A stretch of DNA of 64,000 bases, taken from assembly GCA_905331475.1 (NCBI GenBank), contig CAJNYU010001750.1, positions 1 to 64,000 on the forward strand, written 5' to 3'. The stretch is from Rotaria socialis. Its lineage: Eukaryota; Rotifera; Eurotatoria; Philodinida; Philodinidae. Below the pieces are notes generated by a model. It saw nothing but the letters and a program-made list of their open reading frames with translations. It was not told where the DNA came from and searched no databases. This document shows, in pieces, positions 26,101-40,866 of the stretch. Positions within the stretch are counted from its first letter, which is position 1. Each line of letters begins with the position of its first letter. A program made the translations under genes and the position numbers.

Positions 26101-27058
26101 ATCCGTAAAAACTCTACACTCAAATTTATTAATATTTTTTGCTTTCTCAAAATCATGTGATTGTACTTTTTAGTGAAGTCTTACTCGATAGTCGTTCGTT
26201 CTAATGATGCTTCTGATACACTTCTTGATCGAGTCAGCTTCCTTGTTGGTGTTATAGGCAGTTGCTGTGGTTGTTCATCTTCTTTCTTTTTCGATGAAAA
26301 AAATGTTGCTACTGTATTAGCAAAGCCACTTTTTTTCTTCGTAGTTTTTTCATCATTCATTGCTTGATCAATATGATCGGATGATGTACAATAAAATTCA
26401 TTTAATAGAACACTATAATTGGATACCGAATAATTTGAAAGACTACTTTTACGTGAACGACGATCCCCACCTGTTGATAATGCTACAAAAAGAAAACGAT
26501 AATTTTTATTTTAGAAAGAAAAACTTTGTTATTTTTATCATTACCGTCAACATTTGGTTTCGAATTTCGTCTTGGTTCTTTATCATCAACATCGTCTTCA
26601 TCATCAACAACAATGAATTCAATTTTTGAATTCATCTTTTGATTATTAGCTGTATTAGATACAGCATAAGAGGATGATGAACAAGACGACGGTGAAGATG
26701 CTATTTGTAGAAAGCTATTAATACGTTCATTTTCTTCATCAATAGTATCCGTATGTGATGTTCCATGACTAGCTGCACTCAATGTTTTATAACCGGAATC
26801 AAGTGAATTTGATTTACGAAAATATTCCGAATTATTTTGACGCGTGGATATGGATGAACAAATAATATTCTCATTTTTTGTTTCGCTATCAAGTGAAAAT
26901 GATGAGGATGATGAGGATGAAGTCGAAGGTACGGATGTCGTTGATTCACGATCAATCGCACATGCTGAACGAGTAGAACGAATAGATGGAAGTTGTATTT
27001 TAGAAGGAGATAAACGTTCACTTGAGTGCGACCGACATTCTAATGTTGTTGATGTCAT
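23182..27058 (-). CDS. TBC-domain Rab GTPase-activating protein, TBC1D12/TBC1D14 type
   Basis: Six exons: 26545-27058, 26185-26482, 24492-25081, 24327-24439, 24109-24268 and 23182-23741, totalling 2235 nt (744 aa). The N-terminal half is Ser-rich and disordered (e.g. STSSSSSSSFSLDSE, acidic VVDDEDDVDD). The TBC domain fills the last ~300 residues: LWWHGLPP-RIRGKVWR, then IQLDVSRTFPQLGLF with the arginine finger, then PEVGYVQGQAFLAGM with the glutamine finger, then [27 protein letters not shown]. Both catalytic fingers are intact, so it should stimulate GTP hydrolysis by a Rab. TBC1D12/14 act on recycling endosomes and autophagy in other animals. Splicing joins PP to RIRGKVW, matching the PPSVRGKVW motif of the family. 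Intron 2 (25082-26184) is 1103 nt and holds a foldback element. Intron 5 is 367 nt. The gene starts 229 bp from the divergent RAD54 ATG. Confidence 0.92.
25348..25926. mobile_element. Foldback (near-complete palindrome) element inside the TBC intron
   Basis: The left part from 25348 (TACGAGGGAACGTTTTCAAG) is matched in reverse complement by the right part ending ...AAAACGTTCTCTCGTTA at 25926. The match runs almost to the centre (~25600-25625), so the whole ~580 bp could fold on itself. The right arm carries an extra ~46 nt (about 25855-25900) absent from the left. No protein is encoded; the + frame at 25714-25926 is only arm sequence. The insertion lies wholly within intron 2 (25082-26184) and leaves both splice sites untouched. 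Confidence 0.8.
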
Positions 27059-27287
27059 TCAAAATATTGCATTAATCAGTACGCTTCAATGATAATAATA
27101 ATAATAAAAAGAAAAGACTGAGGTAAAAGAGAACACAACGAAGAAGAAAAAACATTTTTATCGTAAACCAATCAACAAAATAATACTCCCATAGATGTCA
27201 CTGCTTATTATTTCTTCGTTTTAACGAACAAGCGGTACTTTCTTTGTTTTAGCTAGCAGTATCATCGTTTCATTATTCTTTCAAAAC
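27059..27287. promoter_or_regulatory. Divergent intergenic spacer between TBC GAP and RAD54 genes
   Basis: Only 229 bp separate the start codons of two oppositely directed genes, so this spacer must hold both core promoters and 5' UTRs. No clear TATA box is seen. Shared regulation is an inference from spacing alone. Confidence 0.55.
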
Positions 27288-31266
<3,979 letters not shown>

Positions 31267-32134
31267 AATTTTGTTTATATTATAATGAAAATTATTATTT
31301 TTTGTACTCGGAAAAAAGAATCATTTGTCTTATTTGTCTTGCCAGCAACGTTTATTTTTTAATTTATTCTAAATGTGTGTCTTCTCATCATTGTTTCATA
31401 TATATATATATATTTTTTTTTGTTATACAAGCAAAATTGACTTGATCTGATGTACTCTAGTTCATAATAAATAAATGTATACATAGGATCTGGTAGAATA
31501 TTTAGATCAAAACAACTTGTAGAGAATTTGCTTTATATTTACATCGGAATCTTTATTTGTTAAGAGGTTTTTCTATTGTCTAGGCGCAATTTTCTTATTG
31601 TATATGTTAATAATTATTTGAGAAAACAAGAAATAGGACTAGTTGCGTTGTTATCATCAGAAAAAAAGATCTAATATTTATAACGTAGTACCAGGCTTAT
31701 GAGTCTGGTACAATTACTTATTTGCTTCGCTATTGGCATTCTTTAATTTAGTATGCGCATTATATGTATATACTTGATGATTATTTTGACTTGGTCAATT
31801 GCTGAAAAACAAGTATTGAGAACCAACTGATTGTCCTGTAGAAAGTAAGTGCAACGAATTTTATCATAGGTATTATCTTTTGCAGAGAAAGTCGAATTGA
31901 TTATAACGAAGAATCGTACGGTCTGAATTATCAGCTTGGAAAAGTAATGATTGTGATCTATAAAATAGTATCAACTAAGAATTAGTAGCCATTTCTGTTA
32001 TGTTTTTCAAAAGAAAAATTATCTCTATTAGTTGCGAGTCCGTATGGATCGACAAAGTAGAGACAACGAATAACATTAGAGTATCAATATATATATCAGA
32101 GATACAACAATGATTCATATAATAGCTAGATTAA
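31267..32134. other. Intergenic downstream of RAD54
   Basis: About 870 bp, AT-rich, with a TA run and T run near 31401-31420 and a short palindrome GTACCAG...CTGGTAC at about 31687-31710. No coding frame or RNA gene recognised. Confidence 0.6.
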
Positions 32135-33104
32135 TTATACCAGGAAAAAACAGAAATATATTTGAGAAAAATCAATCAAGTTAATATTATTTTTCACCAT
32201 TCTTTGCTTTGTTTTTATTGAATAGTTGTACGATCTCTGCCAACAGGAGCCATAGTAACTGTGTTCAAAAGCGTTTGATTTCTTCGAAATATATTGATAC
32301 GACAAAATATTTTTCAATTCACGCCTATATAGACTTACTGTTAGAATATACAAGAAGAAGGGTGTAACGAAGAAAAACTGAAGTCACACAGAGCATACGT
32401 TGATTATAAAGTCTAGAAAAGTCGTTTGCATTGAAGAATTAACCACAACCAATGTATATGTGACACCAATGAGTAGAAAAAAGATAAGATAATTAAATAC
32501 TTGCCACAATAACATTCGTGCTAGTTGAATTTCTGTACGGCGCTGTTGATTCCCATTACCAAGTCCAGGGATTATTCGATTTCTTTCAGCGTGAACATTT
32601 AGAATTGTGAGTAGACCAAAAATAACCATAATCATGGTTGATATGTCAAACGATCAGCGTTGAACTGAGTATAATAGGAAGTACGAATGTCATAATGATG
32701 ATAGCTCGCCGAGCCACAACGATTGAATTCCAATTGCGAACATAAACTAGTGTTGATGATTTGCAAAAACGATCAAAAGTAGCAAGCATGAAACGAATAC
32801 TTATATAGAATGACGTCAGTGTGAGAAGATAAGATACTAACGTACAGCCGACTAGTGTAGTATAGGGTCTGAAATTGAAATAATTTTCAGCAAATCGACG
32901 TCCTGGTTCGATTATTACAGAAATAAGCGAGATCACGGATTCTGTAAGAAAATAGTAGGTGCAAGGTGAACTCTGTAATAAGGATCGCCGTAAGAGGACA
33001 AGAATATAAAATATATTTGTTAAAATTCCAAGTACAATTTGAATTGGTATGATAATTGCTGTGACACGATTGTAGATGAAATTGTAATCCAGCATAGATG
33101 ACAT
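32135..33104 (-). pseudogene. Decayed rhodopsin-type GPCR of the rotifer-expanded kind
   Basis: The frame starting at 33104 encodes an intact TM1 to TM4 (VTAIIIPIQIVLGILTNIFY for TM1; the TM3 end RFMLATFDRFCKSS stands in the place of the DRY region). It hits a stop at 32646. Another frame resumes at once at 32635 with the end of TM5, a basic third loop and TM6 (LLWQVFNYLIFFLLIGVTY). The second extracellular loop and half of TM5 are missing, so a deletion plus frameshift is likely. The TM6-TM7 frame then meets an in-frame TGA at 32384, just before QFFFVTPFFLYILTVS and the family-like end LYRRELKNIL. Three separate lesions make a functional gene improbable. The ligand class is unknown; it resembles the many peptide-receptor-like GPCRs of bdelloids. 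Confidence 0.7.
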
Positions 33105-34042
33105 TGTTCAAAGTTACACACACACACACCTGTACTCGTCTTACCAAACAAGTTACTCACTGTAGCTCTCTAAATGCACGATTACACCTGGCTATATAGA
33201 TAGATAATTCAGTATATCCTCTATAATTTATTCTTGACATATTGAACATACGATGAAGAAAATACAACGGCTGAATTATATTCTATTTTGAGACATATCC
33301 AAAAGTATAATCATCAAATAGATACGTTTTTCTCTAATCATTCATTAACTCTGCAAAGTTCTTTATGAACTTTCGCATAAGTGAATGAACTGAAACGAGC
33401 GTGTAGGATAATTGTTCTTATCATGACACATCTATTGTAGCAATTATTCACATGTTGTAGATCATCATCGGAATTTTCATAGATATTCAGTCAACATTCA
33501 TTGGAACTTTCATGTTTTTACTATTCTATGCTAAAAAAAAGTATTTTTTCAAGTCATCTTCATTATTTTTTCCCAATATCTCATCAATCGTGAAGTTCGT
33601 CGATGAACATTAAGCGACGAAAAACAAAACAAGTTGAGAAAAGATAAAAATCTTCTCGTCATTCTCATTTTGTCTATAAAATCATTGTTCTTTTTAGCAA
33701 ATGCATCAATCGATGGTGGTCTCTATTTATTAGATAAAATGTACCTTGTTGAACAAATTTTATATAATCTTGAATAATTCATAGAAATGTTCAAATTCTC
33801 AAGTGCTTCAACTCATTTATTTGAGCGACTTTAATAAACTAATTGATTCTATATTTAAATCTTTGCTTTTTCAAATATATAAGCTTTTGAATATCGAATA
33901 AACAAGTCGAACTCTTTTAATCAATAATAATATTACAATATTGACACAATATCTATATGTGAGATTTACAATCCGACAACATTTGTTTTCTCTTTTCTTT
34001 AGCAACACATACGTATACATGTCATGATGACTGGTTTGGGTT
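33105..34042. other. Intergenic, no gene seen
   Basis: AT-rich sequence upstream of the decayed receptor, with a short CA run at 33117-33130. No frames resembling known proteins. Confidence 0.6.
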
Positions 34043-34376
34043 CAGAGCTGGGCAAGTCAAGTCAAGTCTAGTAAAATCAAATTTACTCGAAAGGTTTTCC
34101 AAGTCAAGTAAAATTCTGAAAATCAGAAATTTTTATCAAGTCAGGTCAAATATATTAAACAGATTTCCTAAATCAAATCAGGGATAGTCAAAATATTTTT
34201 CCATGTTGAGTCATACGGTTGTTAAGAGGTATCTTCTTTTCTGATTTTTTTTGTTCGTTCATACACCTCATTGAATTTGAACTATATTTATTTATATCAT
34301 TTGAATGAATTCAGAGCTGGACAAGCCAAGTCAGACTTGACTTCTGTCTTGAAAACACCTGACTTGCCCAGCCCTG
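34043..34376. mobile_element. Short hAT-like non-autonomous element with internal copy of its end
   Basis: It begins CAGAGCTGGGCAAGTCAAG at 34043 and ends ...TGACTTGCCCAGCCCTG at 34376, an inverted terminal pair. A second CAGAGCTGGACAAGCC end lies inside at about 34312, so the last 65 bp could also be an element by themselves. The ends match the CAGAGCTGGGC ends of the element at 37886. The flanks (TTTGGGTT / GTTTGGAT) resemble an 8-bp duplication but not perfectly. No transposase. Confidence 0.65.
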
Positions 34377-35105
34377 GTTTGGATGTGCGTGTACTTCTCC
34401 AATTCATCTCCAAACGCATCCACGCCCTCACATGTAGGTCCTCCGGATACGGTCGCAAAACCCAAACATGTAAATTAGTCGGGTCCGGGTTCATGCATTC
34501 TTGGACTCGATGGGCTCTTCTGTGTGGCTCACATATATTTTCGAATAAAATGTTGGCTGAGTTTCAAAGTGTGATTTTTGCGGCTCCGTTTCCCCATTGC
34601 AGACATCAACAAATAGGGGATGTCTTAATTATTGATTTTAGAAGTTAAGGCAGATTTTTCACTTCAGCTGTTTTGCACTAACTTACCAACCGTGTGGTAT
34701 ATATGAGAGTTTCGCACCTTAGCTCTGGTTCAGAAGAGGCTACAGTAATAAACTTTTTCATTCTAATATAATTGAAGAACGAAATGTTTCATGGCAACAT
34801 TACGATGTAAGGAGTCTAATCATATAAAGCATATTATAGAAAAGCACTCGCGATATTAACATTCATGCAATACAAATCAAAACAGATATTCATAGAGTCT
34901 AACTTAAATTTTGTATTTTTTAACACAGACTTATTTCAAATTAGTGCTCCATTGAATGATATAATTTCTATGTCTTGTTGATTACTACTAACAGTATATT
35001 TCAACTTTAATAATTCTATTTAAGAGTTCAGCAAACATATTGTTCTGTGTTTCAATACTTTATCTCTAACAAAATTGTAACAAAATGATTAAAAACAAAA
35101 GTCAA
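34377..35105. other. Intergenic with a GC-richer patch and start of a duplicated segment
   Basis: About 34380-34640 is clearly richer in GC than its surroundings (for example GGTCCTCCGGATACGGTCGC). It contains overlapping frames on both strands that match nothing I know; it looks like a foreign or transposon-derived fragment. From about 34785 onwards the sequence is repeated at about 40190, together with the COX19 gene. Confidence 0.5.
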
Positions 35106-35500
35106 CTAATTTGAGTCTGACGTTTGCTTTTCTCGACCATCGAAATATCCCAAATCTTCCCATTCATGTTTTTTCATTAAATTTCTAAACATGAAATCAA
35201 ACTTAAAGGAACCAATCATAGAGAAAATGTCATGTTTACCGATCCATTCGACATTGAAAATATTCTTTTGATTCAGTTTGACATTTGCTTGGTTTACTAT
35301 CATTGCGTGTTAAACACAACATATATTTCAACATTTTTTCTTTGCATTCACCTGAATAATTACAACTCGTTCTAATCATTTTTAGAAAAATAAATCATTA
35401 AAACCTTCATGATCTAGAGGGAAAACGCCACGTTCTGGTTTGGTAGGTGCAATATGTTTTTGTCCTAACGTATAACTCGTCATCTTAAACAAAAAGGCGT
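34785..35500. repeat. Direct segmental duplication, copy 1 (with intact COX19)
   Basis: This segment is matched in the same orientation by about 40190-40750. Shared blocks include flanking non-coding DNA (e.g. AATCATATAAA, TTGTTGATTACT), both introns and the upstream side of the gene. Copy 2 lacks about 165 bp corresponding to 34996-35160. Because introns are kept, the copying was at DNA level, not by reverse transcription. Confidence 0.8.
35106..35483 (-). CDS. COX19: COX19 cytochrome c oxidase assembly factor (twin CX9C protein)
   Basis: Three small exons: 35405-35483, 35240-35351 and 35106-35184, totalling 270 nt (89 aa; human COX19 is 90). Introns are 53 and 55 nt. The N-terminus MTSYTLGQKHIAPTKPERG and VFPLDHEGEC match the family pattern FPLDHxGEC. 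Two CX9C motifs appear only after splicing: C-KEKMLKYML-C and C-QTESKEYFQ-C. The family ending appears as RMDRNLMKKHEWEDLG. COX19 is a soluble protein of the mitochondrial intermembrane space, oxidised by the Mia40 system, needed for copper delivery during assembly of cytochrome oxidase. No in-frame defect. A broken second copy lies 5.3 kb to the right. Confidence 0.92.
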
Positions 35501-36291
35501 ATACAATAGATTTTCTTTTTCAAAAATACAAAAATATTTCGTGTATCTATCTATCGGTTTGTCATATGCAGATGAGAATAATATAGGATTGCACATTAGC
35601 CAATAGTAATAAGACGAAGAAAACAAAACAAAACAATGTATAGTAATTCCAGAGAGCGCCACAAGCTATCACATGCACCACTGCCTACTCATGTCGAACG
35701 AGCGGATCACTCTCGCCTTTTCAAATAAAAAATAAGTTGTTTTGGCAAATGCGCATGCCACATCTTTCGAGACAAGATTCAAGAAAAAACCATATGTCAT
35801 GCTAGTGTATATGCCAGACCATTTTCAGCAGGTCTTATTTCATATTTTATTTCACTATAAACCCAAAATACTTCCTCCAAAATAGAAGCAGACAACAGAA
35901 TTGACAGAAAAAAAATAGTTTTCAGTCACACAAAATCAGGATTAAAAAGGGCGCAAATGCATCACACGTTATAGAAAATAAAGCTGAATCGGAGAAGCAT
36001 GCACACCTTCATAGCAGAATACAAGAGAAATTAGAAGTTTTTCTTTGAGATACTAATTTTGTGCGTAGGTCTTCTCTCATTTAAAGATACAAGAAATTGA
36101 GAACACCATCAGTATTTCATACACTTATCGTTTTTCGTCTGCCGATTTCAAGATGAGATAGTCATTTATGATTCTATTTAAAGAAACCCAACAAATATTT
36201 TGACATTTGAGGTTCATTCGAAAATGGTATGAAGAAAACGAAAACTATTTGATAGATTTTCAAAAATTTTAACTCAAACTCAAGTAATATT
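35484..36291. other. Intergenic upstream of COX19
   Basis: About 800 bp, AT-rich. Should hold the COX19 promoter in its first part. The minus frame at 35480-35662 overlaps the COX19 start and is not coding-like. Nothing else recognised. Confidence 0.55.
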
Positions 36292-36930
36292 TTATACTAT
36301 ATCCGAAGACTTCGAATTTATCTCACCGCTACTTGTAATTTTAGTTTTCCCTGATTCTCGAGAGATCCTCATCTGAGTCCGGTGGTCAGAAATAGACCTT
36401 TGATGATCATTACTATGTGTCCAAGTGTGCAAAGCGGCCAAACATAATACCCCACTAGACAAGAATAAAGTTACAGTTATATGAGCATGGTAGCAGCTAC
36501 TATAATAGATACCTATGGTAATACAGATAAAGATGAATATAGAAGCAATCCATAAAGTGTAAACCAAAACGCGACGATAGTTTCCACTCAATGAGAAAAG
36601 CTCTCGAATGAGAATGATTTGTAAAAAGAATGAGACTAATGGTAAAATTCTACTAACAACCAGTTGATCATAGGTGATGCAAGTTACAGATTTCTCAGAT
36701 GTGTTCGATACAACAAGACACCGACAATCATCATAAGGAAGATCGCAAATGAAAGCTTCCGCAGTACGAGTCACATTTAATCCACGTGACAGAAGCATTG
36801 ATGTTTCAGCTTGACCAAAAACGTCGTGAAGATATGAATTCTAATGGCCAAGGCCAACGGTAACCAAGCCCACGAGAAAAATACCCGCTGCGTGATCAAT
36901 ATCCATTGCAGCACCGTATTGTATTTTCAT
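36292..36930 (-). pseudogene. Small multi-pass membrane protein frame broken by one in-frame stop
   Basis: From an ATG at 36930 the frame runs 213 codons to a stop at 36292, interrupted only at codon 30 by TAG (36841-36843). Before the stop lies a hydrophobic segment (AAGIFLVGLVTVGLG). After it come NVT and NTS glycosylation sites, a DDCRC cluster and three membrane segments (SRILPLVSFFLQIILI, TLWIASIFIFICITIGIYY, ITVTLFLSSGVLCLAAL), then a Ser/Lys/Arg-rich tail. I do not recognise the family. Either the gene is a recent pseudogene or translation starts at the Met at 36798, giving 168 aa with three membrane segments. Confidence 0.45.
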
Positions 36931-37885
36931 CGTGGCAGATGTTGTTAATGATCAGGTTATTTATAAGATTACAAATTTTGATGGACAAACTAATCTGAAT
37001 AAATCTAACAACATTAATAAATATAGCATAATATTAGAGGGGATAAATAAATACATCACTACTGGCCACGTGTAATTATTTCGAGCAAGAGTGAATTATA
37101 AGATGTTGTCGTATCCAAATAACTCTATTTGCATTCAAGGACAAGTAACTTCCAAGATAATTCATATTATCAATATGAATAAGGTTTTATGTATCTGAAT
37201 GAAGGTTCCATCTGTGACATGTTTTCTTCTTCGAAAAAAATTTCTATTACAGAAGACATTAACGTTAGAGAGACGGTAATTAACATTCATGATTCTCTCT
37301 CGCGTACTATTCAACATGTAAACGAAATAATCAGACTAGAACTCCAAATAATTTTCTTCAGCATGTCACTATTTGAAGATATATTCATGGTAAAACATTT
37401 TCGAGTGAAACCTCAAGGCAACATACGTTGAAACATTTCTTATGCAAAAAAAAAAGGAAAATCAGTTTAAGAAAAAAATCTAACAAGATTCTGCTTTTAT
37501 TGGAAATCGATTTATTAATGAAAGGCAAGAAAGCTTCTTTAGAAGTGACTAGTGAATGCCAAAGTAAAAACCCCTTGCATGAAGATGGAGTGTATCATAA
37601 AAAATATCTTTGAATATGGTTCTGTTCACTTAGTGCACACATTCCTCTTTCGTAATATTAAGAAAAGCTCAAGACCGATAAATTAATTTTTACCAATAGT
37701 CAATACAATTTACGATTACACAGTGAAGAATCACTCAAATTAAAACTCAAAATTCCACACATGATTAAGCATTATATATTTACTCGGCTATTTTTAAGAT
37801 GTGACATTTTTAATTTCTCATTGTAAATCTATTTTTGAATGATTTTAAATAAAAAAAAGCGTAAAAATATGTTTCATGATTGTAG
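36931..37885. other. Intergenic, no supported gene
   Basis: Two adjacent + frames (37189-37431 and 37428-37613) are open for 80 and 61 codons but have biased AT-rich composition and no recognisable motif. I do not call them genes. The stretch ends at an 8-bp target duplication (37878-37885). Confidence 0.5.
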
Positions 37886-38451
37886 CAGAGCTGGGCAAGT
37901 ACGGACTTTTTCGAGTACGAGTACATGATGAGAATGTGTTTGTCGCGAACTTATTAGAGAAAATTTAATTGGTAGTGTTAGGGATTACGTATCAATTGTG
38001 AGCTCAAGAAATAGTCTTAGTCAGGAATCAATATTTTTAAACTACGTTTATCATCAAGTTTCAAAACAAAACTACAACAAAACTTGATTACATTTAAGAA
38101 ATGTAAGCAAACATACATTTTTTGAAGTTAACGATGCGCGATATGGGCGCATTACAAATCCACTTTGAGAAAATATTCTTTCAATAGGAGCTGATGTAGC
38201 CAGCACTGATAAGTATTTCAGACCCAGCTCATATAAAGAAGGATAAATATTTATCTGAATGATTCATTCAGAATACAATATATATAAATATAAAAGGAAA
38301 GAAAGAAATCTACATTATGATTTTATCAAGCATCATTTTGATATAATTAATGTTGATATAGGACTTCGAGTACTTAACCCTCGAGTACGAGTACGAGTAC
38401 GACCAAAATGGTACTCGAGTATGAGTACTTCGAATATTTCGCCCAGCTCTG
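37886..38451. mobile_element. hAT-like non-autonomous element with perfect 8-bp target duplication
   Basis: The element starts CAGAGCTGGGCAAG and ends GCCCAGCTCTG, and is flanked on both sides by the same 8 bp, GATTGTAG (37878-37885 and 38452-38459). An 8-bp duplication and CAG...CTG ends are hallmarks of the hAT superfamily. Subterminal parts carry repeated CGAGTACGAGTAC words. It is 566 bp with no transposase, so it must have been moved by a transposase made elsewhere. The perfect duplication implies a fairly recent insertion. Confidence 0.88.
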
Positions 38452-40189
38452 GATTGTAGTTATTCGTTAAAGACAATGCATTTTTTTTTATCCAGGAAAA
38501 ACACGAACAATAGCATTGTTCTCTTCTAAATTGTTGGATAAAATACCTTCGTGTACAATCTGAATATCTGATGCAGTTTCCTCGTAAAAAGAAGGTCTTC
38601 ACGCATTTAATTATACAAGAAAATCATATATATTCAGGAGTCAAGAAAAAAGTAGCGCATCTTAAATACAGTTCTGTTCTGTGTACTAACTAGACGTTTC
38701 TATACAAGACGGAAACTATTTATATTTGTATATGACAAGAACGAACGAATTATCGAACGCATATCGGTTGGCCTAAGAATGATTAATCATTTATTAATAT
38801 CTGGAAAATGGTAGACGTCCCTGTGCTGAAGTTATATCATCAGGCAGTATCTTAAGGTTGAAACCGCAAAATCAAATATATGAATGAAAACTGGTGTAAT
38901 TCCAATGGATCAACATAGTAGTATCTCATACTTATGAAATCTTTATAAAGTCAATCTTTCGCTTGAACAATCGTTAAGTAAACGATGTTTCAAGTATGAC
39001 TTCACAGACATGTATCTGTTATTCTCTCATTCTGAAAGCTATTCAAATCAAAAAGTATAAATATAAATATGCAAAAACAACTAATTGATCTACCCCAACT
39101 ACTTGCTTGTCAATATGGGAATAGAAGCGGAACGTTTTGAAGATGTTGCCTTGTGCCACTAAGCATAAATGGCATGAATGTGATATTCTCTGCATTGATA
39201 TTCACATCCGACCCACTCACGTACTCGCAAGCAGTTCTTTCAAATCTACACGTGCACGTATGTCAACTATGATTTCCAAAGAAAATGTAGTATTATCGTG
39301 ATGAAAAAATCTGAAGATGCTTTAGTCCCATTTTTGCAAGTAATGTTATTTTTTAAACTTTTACTTGTCAAACAATTCATTCCGATTGCTAGTAATTAAT
39401 TAATATAGATAGAAAACTGACTATCCCTTTTATTAAAAATGTCTGTTCTATTCTAGTTTAGTAGATAATGCAACATAGTGCATTGTTGTCCATTATATGT
39501 CATAAATAAAATTCAATATTACTAGAATACATCGATCCTTCATACAGAATAGAAACATGATAGCCATGATCTTGAAAGCATCGAAAGAATAAAAGAAACT
39601 GCACAACATATATAAAACTAAACGAAAGAAGTAAAAGAATAATGAAATAAACAAATCGACAAAAAGTGGATTCACTTTCAGAAATATTTGACATTCTTAA
39701 TAAATTATTCTAATCCTCAAATATGCACAGTAATTTAACTATTATCGAAAAGAAGACGGTTTCATAGGAAATGTTCTCTAGGGATATTCAAATGGGCATA
39801 GTTTTATCTTGTTTAATATGTAAAACATATTAAGATGATAGTTGCTAAGATCTTCACGGAACTCAAGTGATTGCTGCACGCGTAAGATAAGCTGCAATGA
39901 CCAATGAAATCGTTCTTTATTTTGATTACAACCAAGTAGAGAAGCTTCTCTAAAGTAAAAGTGTTTCGATTTTCGATGATAATTGCCGTATTCATTCCAT
40001 TCTTTGACTAGTGTGAGAAAAAACACAAACAGGTTTGATCTAAAATAGATTAGTTTAACTAAACTTGTGATGAGTAGTTGATAATTTTAATTTTTCAATC
40101 AGATTAAGATCGGACATGAAATATATTGAATCTTGTTGTGCTATAATAGTGTAAAATTCATTTGTTTTGATACTTTAATATCATCGATG
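38452..40189. other. Gene-poor stretch between hAT-like element and COX19 copy 2
   Basis: About 1.7 kb of AT-rich sequence. Minus frames at 39493-39694 and 39778-40026 are short and match no family. No RNA genes or repeats recognised. Confidence 0.5.
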
Positions 40190-40750
40190 AACGAAAAGTT
40201 CCATGGCTACATGATGGTGTAAGTAGTCGAATCATATAAACCATATTACAGAAAAATACTCTCTACATTAACATTTATGAGCTACCAATTCACGACAAAT
40301 ACTCAAAGAATCTAAATTAAATTTTATGTTTTCGACTACTGCCTATTTGCATTTCAATGGACTCTATTGAAACACAGCTTTTATTTCGCCAGAAGTTCTA
40401 TGCCTTGTTGATTACTGCTATGAATATGTCTTTTCATTAAATTTCTAAACGTGAAATCAAACTTAAAGAAACCAATCAGAGAGAAAATTTGCTGTTTACC
40501 GATCCATTCGACATTGAAAATATTCTTTTGATTCAGTTTGACGTTTTTACTATCATTACGTGCTCAACACAACATATATTTCAACATTTTTTCTTTGCAT
40601 TCACCTAAATAATTACAACTAGTTCTAATCATTTTTAGAAAAATAAATCATGAGAACCTTCATGATCTAGAAGGAAAACGCCACGTTCTGGCTTGACAGG
40701 TGCAATATGTTTTTGTCCTAATGTATAACTCGTCATCTTAAACAAAAAGT
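40190..40750. repeat. Direct segmental duplication, copy 2 (with broken COX19)
   Basis: Same orientation and order as 34785-35500, with scattered substitutions, small indels and one ~165-bp deletion (junction at about 40425-40432). Similarity ends near 40750, a few bases upstream of the COX19 ATG, where the two copies diverge (AACAAAAAGG versus AACAAAAAGT). Confidence 0.8.
40431..40736 (-). pseudogene. COX19 pseudogene (second copy)
   Basis: Exon 1 is open from the ATG at 40736 and differs from the intact copy by a Thr-to-Val and a Pro-to-Leu change. The splice sites of intron 1 are kept. In exon 2 the Leu codon TTA after the first CX9C motif is TGA (40564-40566). About 7 nt are then lost, shifting the frame and removing the first Cys of the second CX9C. 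Exon 3 is cut off after its first few codons by the deletion that ends the similarity. The copy retains introns, so it is a DNA duplicate, not a processed pseudogene. Confidence 0.88.
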
Positions 40751-40866
40751 ATTCGCAAAATATTTCTTTATGAATAAAAATAATTCGTTTCTATGATCAC
40801 AGTAAAGCAAAGAAAAATAAATGTGGATGAATAAAACAATTGGAAAAAAAGTAGTTATTTTACAGT

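Noticed and set aside
34271-34648. 125-codon + frame
   Set aside because: It runs from a hAT-like element into the GC-richer patch and has no domain resemblance.
37189-37613. Two adjacent + frames of 80 and 61 codons, end-to-start overlapping
   Set aside because: Strong AT bias, no motif, no splice context; chance frames are common in this composition.
39493-40026. Minus frames of 60-82 codons before COX19 copy 2
   Set aside because: Low-complexity, no recognisable motif and no matching exon nearby.
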